From Cymbidium sinense (Eukaryota; Streptophyta; Magnoliopsida; Asparagales; Orchidaceae), in NCBI GenBank assembly GCA_021442155.1, contig CM038229.1, positions 98,929,271 to 98,993,270 of the forward strand: a DNA stretch of 64,000 nt, read 5' to 3'. Shown one piece after another: positions 37,601-49,700 of this stretch. The notes beneath the pieces were generated by a model. That model saw only the letters and a list, made by a program, of their open reading frames with translations, was not told the origin of the DNA and did not search any database. The position numbers and the translations under genes are program-made. Each line of letters starts with the position of its first letter. Within the stretch, counting starts at the first letter, position 1.

Positions 37601-38741
37601 AGAATTAATCATTAAATTTTTAAAATACAAATATATTTTTTGAAGTACAAAAGATATTAGCATAGTGTGCAACAACAATGAGCTTTAACCTACCGATTTG
37701 ATCCTCTATTAGGAGCTAAACAAAGTTGGATCTAAAGTTCTTAAATATATTCAATGCAATCAATTAATCACTTGATGATGTTGAATAGAGATTTCAACCA
37801 TGGGATACTTCCATCAAAATATAATTTTAATTTCAAATTAAATTAACTTAAATTGAGTATCAATCCAAATATAAAATTTAATATATCACTAAGCTATTAA
37901 TGGTTAAATGAAACTTAATCCTTAAATACTTAAAAAAAACTCCATTGCATCTTCCATATTTGTTTGTTAAAGTTGATGCATTAAGGAAATTCTAACTTCG
38001 TAAAGGAGCCAATATTAAATCAAAAGTATTTCTATATTCACTCTCAATCAATCTCATGCCGAAGAACGTGGCTCATATCTTCGACTATGTGGTTTGGCTA
38101 GTAGGCTCCACATGTGACGCTTATGACCAAAGTCCTCGATTGGGTGGTTTATAAATGATATCATTATATTATGATTATGAATATATGCTCCCCAATGGCT
38201 CTACATCTTGAGATGTGAATGAGGGTACACTTGATAGATAAAAAATCCCTATGCCTAAGGTAAACTTAAGTTTATCTAATTAGATGAACACCACCTGTCA
38301 CATGGAATCGATGACACACCCATGGCGCCGATAAGGATCCTTCGTTGGGTCTACTACCTCTCTAACTAACTAGGGATCACGATACGGGATACGGATTTAG
38401 ATCGGGCACATCATCATTCCACCAACCATATGCTTTAAGTTAAATAATGGTGAATTTCATAAATTATAACCCCTTTCAAAACTCCACATACCGCTACTAA
38501 ACACTAAGCATTTAGCAATCTAACGACTAGCCTTAATTGAAAGTTGTCTCTTAGCATTGTGAGGGTAATTAACTATTAGCATTTTCACTTATAGGAAGCG
38601 GAACTAGATGTAAAATCCTCACAAAATGATGATGAAATCTCTAGGTGTCTTATTTACTATCTCATCGCCTAAAATTTCACCAATACTTAAATCATACTAT
38701 CTTCAATATGAGAGGTCGGTGGAAAATTTTTGAAGCCCACA
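34610..38741 (+). mobile_element. L4: 5' LTR of element E3 (about 4.1 kb, start tentative)
   Basis: The end (gaagcccaca, 38741) is well supported by the adjoining PBS and leader. The proposed start TGTTGGGATTGACCTCC (34610) is the first TG after the L3 PBS stub and resembles other LTR starts, but no second complete copy is available to confirm it. The LTR holds a pyrimidine-rich stretch (35220-35900). Two short ORFs at 35205-35433 overlap in different frames and are absent from L3, so I do not count them as genes. Confidence 0.5.
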
Positions 38742-38743
38742 TA

Positions 38744-38764
38744 TTTTGTCAACTCACTGGGACA
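38744..38764 (+). promoter_or_regulatory. Primer-binding site of element E3
   Basis: TTTTGTCAACTCACTGGGAC follows the LTR end by two bases. It fits a decayed TTTTGGCGACTCxxCTGGGGA site, the tRNA-Arg-type PBS described for Ogre/Tat elements. Assignment of the tRNA is from memory of the family and not checked. Confidence 0.55.
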
Positions 38765-40975
38765 AGTTTCTCTTTCCATCTTTGGCTAGTCATACGTATT
38801 ATAGGAGCAACAAAATATCGAAAAATTCAAAATAAAAATGGTGAATTAAATGTGTAATAATTTCAAATTACTAATGTATGAGACTCTATGAATTCTTTTG
38901 TAGAGTATATCTTTATTACATAATTATTTTATTTTGTAGTACCTCTGCATTTTGAAAGTATGAGGTGAAATAATAATTACTAATTAATAATCCTATCTTT
39001 TACTTGCACATAATGGATCTAGCACTCTTTCACTATTCAACTAGGCGTGGTGCAAACATCTGCTTAGCTAATTCCATCATCAAGCGGAAGATGTTGGAGC
39101 TACCACCCAATTTGGTAGCATGGATTTCCTATTATAGATGTAACTCGAAGTACCCTCCCGTGGTGCACTGCTCGAGGTCATCTTTGAAAGGCCTCAATTC
39201 TTCAAGCTCCTACTTGTCATGTCATGCCAACCACCAAGAAACAACCGCTATTAAGGAGTTCTCTTGATAGAGAATTTTAGTTTTGAAAGACTAAGTCAAT
39301 CGGCAAATGTTAAAGAGAACCGTCATTGGGCATCAGATCTTTGATGCCTCATGGTACAACTACTTATACCTAGGGAGACATGATTTTAGGCTTCCTCATC
39401 AAGAAGCAAATTAACTAGAAGGAAAAGAAGAAGAAAAATGATGAGTTGAGGGCTTAGAAGATCTCATTTAAACAACCCAATGAACAAGCATTATTGCCAT
39501 TAGGCAGTATTCCTACCCTTAATAACTTTGATAATCTAAAATGGGTAAAAAAATAGCTCTCTTGGTGAGGTGAAGGCCTGGACTCAACAACGCCAAGCTC
39601 CACCACCGCAGGAGATAACCTAAAATGCTATCCACTAGAATACACAATGTTCTTAAAGTAGCCAAGGAAATAGGCTTAATGGAAAGAAAATTTCAAAGGC
39701 ATGTGGTGATTGAAGATACTAAAATTTTACCAAGAAGGTTGTCATCTCTTATAGTAACTAGTCATCAAGCCAAGTATACTCCATACAAGCAAGCATCGAG
39801 TGACACTTAGATCACATGTCCAAGAATCCACCAAAAGTCCCTAAAGGGTAAGCAAATATGGAGGCTAATGCCCCGTGATAAAATTTTGAAGGAAGAAAGA
39901 GGTGTGACATAATGCATATTCAAAATCCACCTAGAAAATAACTCATCAAAAGTGGATACTTAAAAGAAGGGATATCACCGAAAAAAGATATGATAGTACC
40001 TTGTTGAATCCTCTAGGGATCCCATCATCAATCGATTTACTCGTGAAAGTTGATTCGATGATCCCAATGGAAGAAATGTTTATTCCTTACAATGAACCAA
40101 AGCCATTAGAAGCGTTGATCAAAATTCATGTGCAAGAAGATGATGATGAACAGACACTATGGAAGTAGAAGTCATTTATATGATGAGACATATAAATGAA
40201 CTTTCTCGCGATCATCAACAACATGAATCCGGAGCTTGAACTGAATCGATGCTTATGAAGGAGAGTCATCATAAAAGATAGTACAAGATGGATCCGCAAT
40301 CTTTGAAGAGGAAGAAGAAGATGATCAAAATGAAAAGGAGGTCGGGGATTTGGAGCTATTTATATGGTTGAACGAAACGATCAACCAAATACACACTTTA
40401 CAATTAGCATCATTGTTCAACCCCAACAACAATCCCCGCAAATGCACAAGGAGAGAAGGATAGTCGAGTTCTTCTTCAAGATGAAGCGAGGAGAGCAATA
40501 AAAGAAATAGAGTAAGAAGAAGAGTCGATACCTATTGATGTCATGGTCTAGCTAGAGAGAAAAGACAAATGCACACAATAGAAGCCAAAGAAAAGAAAAT
40601 TTTACAACTTGGTACCAAGATGAATGACATGATGGTACAATGAATATCATGATGAATATGTTGGAAGAGAATATCACATCAAATTAGCACGTTTCATTTT
40701 CTAATCAAATAGCTAATAATACAACTTCTATACCACCCATCGCTCGATACCTCAAGTTTTACAAGACATGCTATGAATGAAGGGACGAGTGAAGTTCATC
40801 ATTTGGCTCTTCAACTTATAATTCGAATGTGGGTCACCAAGAATAGTAACAAATGCTCAACTATAAATAATAATTAATGAAAAGATAAAGGTTTATGCTT
40901 CAAAGTAGGTGCTAGTGAGTGAGAGTCGCCTACCCAATTGAATTTGATCAAGTGTCATACAGAAAGGTTACTCAC
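38765..40975 (+). mobile_element. E3 leader / region upstream of gag, unrecognised
   Basis: A 2.2-kb stretch between PBS and gag. The longest open piece is 87 codons at 39004-39267 (starts MDLALFHYSTRRGAN), another is 61 codons at 39625-39810. Neither resembles a family I know. Ogre elements carry an extra ORF before gag, so a decayed ORF1-like gene is possible. Later parts (40240-40720) are rich in GAA/GAT/AAG codons, which fits the charged N-terminal part of a Tat gag polyprotein. No domain call is made. Confidence 0.4.
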
Positions 40976-41606
40976 ACCTAAATTTAATATTTTTAGTGGG
41001 CATGGTAACCCAAAATAACATCTAGCAATTCAATTGTGGTAACACAGGAGGAAAGATAATGCTTTTTCCACTAGTTTGTCCGACCTCAACTACTTTCGAG
41101 TGGTATGCAAAATTGTCAATGATTCGAAACCTTCACTAAGCTAGAGATAATGTTCACGAGAAGGTTCACTAGGGCAACTAAGAAGATACGACCATGCCTT
41201 TATAAAAAGAGAAAAGATGAGCTAGTGATAAAATTCATAACTTCGTTGGCATAACCTAAGCATGAAATGTGAACAACAATTGGAGGAAGAACATGTGATC
41301 CAATTAATAATGGGCAATATGAATGATAAAATGGCACCATTTTATGGCATCAATTACAACATTCGGGACTTGCTTGATAGGGAGGCCAAATTTGAAAAGT
41401 TAAACCGCCTAAGTCTAAAATCACCACTTGAACCTATATTGGACTTAAAAGAAATGCCTAAACCAAGCATTTTAGCTTCACGACATTTTGATAAGGCTAC
41501 TTCATCAAAGACGAGGAACAATCTACTAAATGTAGGCCTCATAAGTCAAAGAAGTCGCCTAAGAAAAGAAGATCAAGAAGAGAAGCGTAACTCAAAAGAT
41601 TATTAA
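40976..41606 (+). pseudogene. Tat-lineage gag core remnant (E3)
   Basis: The translation opens with 'KFNIFSGHGNPK' then 'HLAI' after a stop, matching the conserved gag entry (PKF-x-x-F-x-G-x-G-DP-x-x-HL) of Tat elements. A 114-codon open piece (41262-41606) contains 'QLIMGNMNDKMAPFYGINY' and 'DLLDREAKFEKLNR', equivalent to the end of the capsid-like region. Gag would form the particle that packages element RNA. Stops and frameshifts break it. No CCHC zinc knuckle is visible after it. Confidence 0.65.
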
Positions 41607-42379
41607 TAACTTAGAGTATAACCAACCAATAAGACAACAACCATTTAAAGCTACTTTATTCCTAAACTCCATATTATTGAATTGGAAGAAGAAGATAATA
41701 GTGACTCTTGCCTAATAGAGGCTTGAACGATTTATGTTATGTCGACATTTTGGGATCAATTACTCCAAAATGACCATGGTAGATCGACCAACCCATCAAA
41801 ATTCTTCTTAGAAAGAAAGAAAAGCGAGAAGTTAACATCTGAATTTTGTCTAATGACTCAATAAAAGGATAATAATTGATGAAGATTTATGTTTTTTAGA
41901 TGGAGAAGAGTCAAACTCATCAACGCATGAAATGTATGAAGTTGAAAAGTGAGTTTAACTCTTTCACCAATCCTCTAGAATAAAAAAGTGAATTTGAAGA
42001 AACTACTTCTGAGGAATCGAGCAAGGTAAGGTTATTCAAGTTTAGTTGAGAAGTGATAAAATCTTACCACCATCATCAAAGAAGGGAATTCAAATAAATA
42101 CAAAGGAAAACAACTTGAAATTAATGAAGATATCATTCCCAAAGATTCTAAAAGATACCTAGATCAAGTGAAAATATAGATTATAATATTCTATCATATT
42201 TGAGAAAGATCTCTACACAATTAAGTGTATATGAGGCTCTTTTAATGTCAAAAGATCTAGAAACTTTGATATAGGCTCTCAAAGATCCGAGAGTTATGAA
42301 GCTTACTTGAAATATGTATGTTTGAATCATTGCAAACTCAAGATCTCCCAATAATCACATTTTTTGAAGAAGATCTTAT

Positions 42380-42850
42380 GTTTGGATCACAACCGCCATA
42401 TCTATATATACCGCAGAGAATGATGACTTCTTGATCAACCGATTACATATTGATCTAGGTTCTTCTATCGATCTTATGAGTATAAAATCATTAAGAGGAT
42501 TATCACTTTATATCCAACATCTTGGGAGGGATAAGTTGATGGTTCATGGTTTCAATGAGAAATGAAAACCATGAGTTTTTTAATTCTCTCACCCAAGTTT
42601 GAGATTTGTATACAAAGCCAAGTTTCATGTGATGATGATACATCATTTAAAGCTCTCTTGGTTGGCCATGGCTACATGAGTATGGCATGGTCGCATCAAC
42701 TATGCATTAGTGTATGAAGTACTTAAGAGTTGGAGAAGAGTTGAATTCTTGGCAACCAACAACCATTCTCCATCCATGAAGCAAAGATTTATAAAGATAC
42801 AAAATATTTCATCCCTAAATAGCCTAGGCCAACAGAGCCTCTTGAGGCAA
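42380..42850 (+). pseudogene. Aspartic protease remnant (E3 pol)
   Basis: 'LHIDLGSSIDLMSIKSL' at about 42443 has the D-x-GSS active-site form of Tat proteases (catalytic Asp GAT 42452-42454). 'KFHVMMIHHLKLSW' (about 42617) and an LLGxPWLHEYGMVAST-like segment (about 42653-42705, frame-shifted) match the conserved second half. It would cleave the Gag-Pol polyprotein. One frameshift and several stops make it non-functional. Confidence 0.7.
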
Positions 42851-43719
42851 TAGCATCCACTTCAGAACTAAAAGCAACTTCAAAAGGTGAAAGGAAGCAA
42901 AAGGAAGAAAAAAGGCAATCTTGACTCTCCTAAAGCACTTGATTCTACACCTAAATTAAGAAGATCGCCTCATTTTATAAGTGACACACATGAAGAAGAA
43001 AATATTCTGTCAAACCTAGGGGAACTTATAAGCTTTCAAGAAAGGCAAAGTATAAAATAAGTGATGATTTAGACTATGACTTTGAATCTACTTATGAAAA
43101 TAGGGTTGGAGGGTCATACCAAAAGGATAGCTCACTTGGTAGTGTCAAATGACTCCCTCAAAATTATACCCATCCCTTAGCGTACTTCAAAGAAATCACT
43201 CAACTAGAAGTTTATCATATTGAAAAATTGATAAATTGATAATATTCTATGTTCCAGTTGAGTGAGAGTGAATAGGAATCTTATTTTATAAATCAAGAGT
43301 CTTAGTCTCACAATTTTGACCAACATGGAGATGGAGATAGTGCCAATAAGAATACCAATATACTATCCACCGAATTTATGAAGAATGATGCATAAGCTTG
43401 GAATTCATATTGGAACTACTAAACACGAACTCAAAACTTTAAGGGATCTAGAACCAAAGAAGTCCTCAAGAATCATGAAGAAGTGATAAGTTACAAAAGG
43501 TCTTGGGTTCATCCACAAATCACATCAAAATAAAGTTTGTTAAACTATAGAAGCTAAGATCAAAATTAATAGTGGCCAAGAAGATGATCTCTATGAAATT
43601 CTTCTTATAAATGTTGAAGAAGTAGAAGCCAAGCCTACACCAAAAACTTGAAGATGGTGAGTAGATAGCTACTATGAATGAACTCAAAGAAATCGTCTTA
43701 GAGTGGCGATGATCCCCAT

Positions 43720-44620
43720 CCAACTTTTGTTAGTGCCCTTTAAGAGAGAAAGTTGAAGACCTAAAAGTGCTACTTTATGAATTGAGGGATTGCTTTACTT
43801 GGACATATGCTAAAATGTCATGCTTGTCCCCTAATGTGGTAGTTCATAAATTAGAAATCAAGCTAGAGACAACACTGTTAAACAAGCAGGTGAATGATTA
43901 GAAATTGAAGAACAGATGATTATTGAAACTAAAAATCTAATTGAAGGATTCATATGCTAAGAAAAGTATCTGATTGGATAGCTAATATAATGCCCTTGAA
44001 GAAGAAAAATGATCAAATTCCTATCTATAATGACTTTCGGGATCTTAATAAAGCTTTACGGAAAGAAGACTTCTCGCTTCCTACAATTAGTTGATAACAC
44101 ATCCAACTATGATATGTTTTCTTTTATGGATGGATCATTGGGATATAATCGATCAAGATGGTTAAAGATGAAAGACATACATCATCATTGGCATCTATTG
44201 CTACACAGTCATGCCTTTTAGATTGAAGAATGCTAGAGCTACATACCAAAGAGCCATGACACATATTTGATGAGTTGATTCACCGAAGGTGGAATGTTAT
44301 GTTGATGATTTGGTGGTGAAGAGCTTAAATCAGGAAAATCACTTTGAAGACATAAGAATTATGTTTGAGAGAATCAAAAAATATGATCTCAAGATGAATC
44401 CTCTAAAATGTGAATTGTGGTGTCCTTTTGAAAATTTCTTGGGTACATCATACGTCATAGAGGAACGATCGATCCTACTAAAATCAAGGCAATTGTGGAG
44501 ATACCTCGCCAATGAGTTTCCATCACTCCATTCTTTACAAGAACATCTTGCATTCATCGATGATTTATATCAAACCTATCGGGATGATATCAACCATTTG
44601 CAAAGTTGATGAAAAAGACC
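43720..44620 (+). pseudogene. Reverse transcriptase remnant (E3 pol)
   Basis: Pieces in order: 'LLYELRDCFTWTYAKM' (about 43770), 'LDSGSFTERRLL'-like palm start, 'FSFMDGSLGYN' (about 44120), 'GIYCYTVMPFRLKNARATYQ' (about 44190-44250), and 'ECYVDDLVVKS' with YVDD at 44298-44309. The following 'LKMNPLKCELW' and a decayed FLG-x-x-V segment complete the thumb side. An open piece spans 44289-44609. It is less decayed than F1 around the active site. It lies upstream of the R2 insertion that cuts pol. Confidence 0.85.
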
Positions 44621-44935
44621 GCTCAATTCAAATGGGATAAGAAGTTCCAAGAAGCCTTCAATAGCATTAGAGCTACCTAATAAATCCATTAATACAACGC
44701 CTACTGGAAGCCCCTCATTCGTACACAGTGTATTAGAAGAGTCCATCAAGCACTATTAGCACAACACAAAAAAAATAAAGAGAATGCTCTTTATTATATC
44801 TCGAGGTTGATAAGAGCATAAATGAAACACTATTTGGCATTGATCTTTATAGTCTAAAAGCTCCATCATTATATGTTATCTCATAAAATTACCCTCATCT
44901 CAAGGATCGATCCATCAAGTACTTGATGACAAGAC
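44621..44935 (+). pseudogene. First RNase H, left part, cut by R2 (E3 pol)
   Basis: Readable pieces are 'FKWDKKFQEAFNSI' (about 44625), 'ENALYYISRLI' (about 44780) and a segment ending 'YLMTR' at 44920-44934. The last equals the middle of 'LM-x-R-PxLxGRIAxW' in family members. It stops at AAGAC (44931-44935), where R2 is inserted. The remaining part resumes at 61734. Confidence 0.75.
44931..44935. repeat. Target-site duplication of solo LTR R2, left copy (AAGAC)
   Basis: AAGAC precedes TG at 44936 and is repeated exactly at 61729-61733 after the CA end of R2. Removing R2 restores a continuous RNase H reading across the junction. Confidence 0.88.
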
Positions 44936-46778
44936 TGGGAGAAAAATATGACACCACATAGAGTTTAGAAATATTTTATTTAGATGACCAAATCGACATT
45001 AAGGAATAAACATATTATCTCAAAAGATAAACATATCCTCTAATGGATTCAAACATTTCAAAAAAAGGCTCCTAAGGCTAATGTGTCTTTGAGATATTTT
45101 TCACCTAAACTACATGAAAGGTAGAACGATTTATTTTAAATTGGGTTCATGGTTCCTATGAGAAAGCCATACATCTTAGGAAGGGCCTTCTTAAGAATAC
45201 TCTTGATTAAAGAAATGAGGTTATTTCTAAAGACTTCTAAGATAGATTTCAAGGATTGATTTTGGAAATTCAATTGGGAGAGATCCAAATTGGAGAGAAT
45301 TATTTTAAAGAGTCAAATGGGAGAAAGTAGAAAATGCCTATTAATACTAGAATGCCCAGTAGACATTTCAACTATCTATGATTGGGCTTCAAATTTAGGA
45401 TTTAATTTTAGATTTTGAGTTTTTATTTTCTTAGAAATCTATGACTTAAATTCTAGTGGCACAAGGCTAAACACCCAAGGTTAAAGATTTATTCCTAAAA
45501 AGATGTTTTAGAACCTAGTCTACAAGTGCTTGACACATGCTCGACCTAGTTTTATCTTGGGAATTAGGTCATTCCTCTCACTTGAGAGAACTAACCTATC
45601 CATGACTCTTACGGAATTATAACTTGCCAAGAAGCTAGCTAACACCACCTAAGAGCATTTTAAATTTATGAGTCAAGTCATATGAATGCAAGATGGTTTG
45701 TTGCATTTTAGGAAAGGAAACTATGAACCTAGACTCACTCCATAATCTCTAGAATCATGTAGGGTATGAAGATGCATCTAACTAATGTATATTTTTCAAA
45801 TTTTTATAAAGTTTGACTCAAGATTTATTTTTTAGGCCATAGGTATGCAAGTTATACCTAATGTCATGCAATTAGAAATGGTTATGGGCCAAATCAATAT
45901 TAGAAGGCTTCCCCAAGAAGGTGGTCATCCTCACAAGACAGATGCCTCTTATGTGCAATGGGTGATGTTGACCAAATCAAAGATTAGAAAATAATATGAT
46001 TGCATGATTTCAAACCTAATTGTTTCTAATTGATTTTATGTTGTATTAAGCCTAAGGATTTAATTCATGTGAAGTTTTGAATTTCATTTATTTTCATGTT
46101 TTGATTAATTTAGTTGGGTAAAAAATTTATTTTATCCTATGAACCTATGTCTATACATTCACATAACAAATATAGCACATAAAGAAACCTAGAAAAGTAT
46201 GCTATTTTATTGTGCACCCAAAAAAAATCAAGACAAATTTAAATTAATAAAAATAATCCAATGTTGTCACAAAGACACCGAAAGAAAGAAAAATGGATGG
46301 TCGAGTTATGTCCTTATACGACATAGAACTATAAGTTTAGATCTATGGGTCTTCTTTTCAAGAAAGTCTCCTTCTTTAGGGACATCCATCGGCCCACAAG
46401 GGACCACCGCAACATCTCTTGGGTCACTCGCTAATCCTAGACCCCATAGATCCTAACCTAATTCTATGTTCAAAATTACATTTTAAAATTTAAAAGGAAT
46501 CCAAAGTCTTGCAAAATAAATGTTAGGAAATATAAATAGCACACAACAGCTTATATTTTACAAACATATGGGCTTAGTTGTTTTCCAAGCTCCCTATGGA
46601 CTATGTTAAGTGATATTTTAGCACATGCAAGCAAACAATAATTTTATGATTTTTGATCCCTTTAACAATGTCCCTATAGAAAATAGTGTTAATTCTAGAA
46701 AGAACGCCCTACTAGTCTAATGAACAAACAAACTTAGGCATCCGCCTAACTAATACACCACGGACATGTGAAGCACAA
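44936..46778 (-). mobile_element. Solo LTR R2 (inverted), left fragment = LTR 3' portion
   Basis: Minus-strand reading follows the 3' half of F1/F3-type LTRs, including 'ttaaattgggttcatgg' against R1 'ttaaactgggttcatta' (about 3200), the 'gttgggtaaaaaatttatt' segment and 'ttttacaaaatta' stretches. It is more diverged than F1, F3 and R1 are from each other. It ends at CACAA (46774-46778), where F3 starts. The ORF at 46199-46456 lies in this LTR and is not supported. Confidence 0.8.
46774..46778. repeat. Target-site duplication of F3, left copy (CACAA)
   Basis: CACAA precedes TG at 46779 and recurs at 58944-58948 after the F3 end. Confidence 0.75.
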
Positions 46779-49700
46779 TGTTAACCTCATTTTTAGAATG
46801 AGCTCTCAATCCCTTCATCTTAAATATAGGACTTCTCTTAGACTTTAAGAGTTCCTTAGTCTTAAGACACATCTAGTGAGTAAGTGGACACTTAACCTAA
46901 CCTTAGAATACTTAGAAGAGTTAACCTTAGGAATAGGTCATGCCTTAAGGGAGTTAGGAAAATTACCACACCCTTAGCTTAAACCATTCATCAATTTCCT
47001 TCCTTCAAGTCAAACTCCAAATCAATTCTATTTGATATTCTCCAAACTCAAATCAATTCCATGATTTGAAACCCATGATCAAAATTTAATGAAATTCCTA
47101 AGTCTAAATTTTGCCTAAGTCCTCAATCTTCCCTTAATGACTTAACAAAATCATGATCAAAGCCATGTCAAATCTTTGAGAATTTCTTCATAATTCATTT
47201 ATATTCTCATATAAATGAAATTCAAACCAATCAAACTCAAAATTCCAAATCAATTCATGAAAATTTTCCAAGTCCTTTAATTTTTCATTAAAGGACTCAT
47301 CCAAAACCTTAATCAAACTAATTCAAACTCATGGAATTTTCTCAAAACTCATTTATATTTAAATTTATATTCACATATATAACTGAAATATAAATATAAA
47401 TCAATCAAATCAAACCCTCAAATTAAATTATCAATTTAAAATTTTTTAAGTTATTAATTATCCATTAATGGACCTAGCCTAAATCTTGTTCAAACCATCT
47501 CAAACTCATAGGATTTTCTCAAAATTCATTTATATCCTCATTCATATTCACATATATAAATTAAATATAAATATAAATCAATCAAACCAAATTCAAAATT
47601 CAATCCAAATTTTCCTAAGTCCTTTAAATCCCTCATAAAAGACTTAGCCTAAATCATGATCAAATCACTTCAAATCCATGAAATTTTCATGATCAATTTA
47701 TATTCACATATATAAATGAAATATAAATTCAAACAATCAAAACCAATTCCAAAAAAATCAAACTCAAATTCACTCAAAATCCAATCTAAGCCTTTCAAGT
47801 CAAAATCTTGAACTTAGCCAAATCAACATCAAATCAAGCTAAACTCTTGATTTTCTTCATGATTCAATCAAACCTATAATCATGAGCCCATATATATACA
47901 AACTTCAATCACCAATCAAAACCCAAGTCAAAATCAAAGCCAAAACCCTTCATATTCTTCCTTGAATATGAAATTGTCAAATGAATCAAAACCCATTTGA
48001 CATCAAACCGCTTGTAAATGGATTTATATTTCAATCATGAGTCCATAATATCACTCAAGCCCAAATCAAGCTTTGACCAAGCCATTTGACCCACTTAGTC
48101 TCACTTGACCCAAAGTGACCTAAAGTACCTTATGAGCCAAATTCTAATCCTAACCAAATTGGATTGAACCAAACTCATCTATTCCTCTCATCATGATCAA
48201 CAATCATCATGGGATGATCAATCAATAATTGCAAACCAAGTCAACACTTAGCCCAAATTAAAACCTAACATAGCCAAATTCCACCATAGGCCAAATTGAT
48301 TGAAATTATTGATCAAAGTTCATGACTTATGTTCAAACTTGACCAAGCCAACATTTGAGCTAACCTAGCCCACACTTGGCCACTTGAACAAAGTTGACCC
48401 AACTTGACCTAAAGGGTCAAAATGTGTCAAAACTTGATCTAAGCCTAATTGATCCAAACCAATGGGTCAAGTTCATTCTAAATCACTTGTGGAACTTGAC
48501 CAAAGCCTCAATTGGTACTAACCTAGCCTAATTGACCTAGACCCAACATGACCAAAAGGGTCATGTTGAGCCAAATTTAAACTTAACCAAAATTGATCGA
48601 AAATAAAGATACCAATCCACTCCATATGACTAACCTAACCCAAACCTACCCTTGACTTACCTCAAATAGGTCAAATGGGTCAAATAGGTCATCTTGACCC
48701 ATCCTAAATGAAGTCATATGAGCCAAATTCAAAACTATACCAAATTGAATCAAACCAAAGCCACCAAAACATTTTAAATGGTCATATGAACTTGATCCAA
48801 CCCTTAGTTTGATCTTTGACCAATTGGTCAACTTGACCCAAGTTGACCCATTTTGACCTAAATGGGTCAACATGAGCCAAACCCTATCAAATGAATTTCA
48901 AATCTCATGAAACATGGTCAAACCTAGTTTCTCCATATACCCATATCCAAAGTAAAAAAATTAGCAAAATGGCCATTATACCCCTAGGACATAGAATTTT
49001 GGCTTAATCCATGGATAATTTGGTCATACCCTCTTCATATCCACTAAAAAGCTCAAGGGGACCTAATGGAGAGTGGTGCAAAACCCAATGGGTCAGCCCA
49101 ATACCCTAAACCAAACCCGACACCATGGGTCAAAATGCCAAATTCAAAATCCCTCTTCTACTAAAATTCAAGCACATGGGAGGTTGGCAATCCACTCAAG
49201 GCCTCAAATCCACCATGTGCACACTCTCAACTAAAATAGTCTCCCATTATGATCAATTTGATCAAAATGGCACAATGGCTTGATCGTCCGATCCTTCAAG
49301 GGGAGATATACTCCTAAATGAATTCAAATTCATCAATTCCACATTTGATTGAGTATTAGAGAGTAAGGAGCCATAGAGTGATATCTAGCTTTTAGAGCTC
49401 TAGCCATTTTCTATCCTCGATTTTTTAACAATGAAAATGGGGGAGGAAAATCAAAGAGCTAACTTTCTCCATACTCAATTTCCACCCAATTGTCTTTGCA
49501 TACTTCATCGGGAGCTAAGTAGAGTGCACCCAAGTTTACAAGTTCCATAGCAAGGAGGAGTTGAATTGGATCAAAGGCGCAAAGGGGAGCAAGGGAGTTA
49601 GTCCAGAGCAATACATAACCTCAAGAGCCCATTCTTCCAACATCTCAACTGAGAAGCATCTCCAAGGGAATCAAGCTCTAGTGATCACCTCCGGGAGGTA

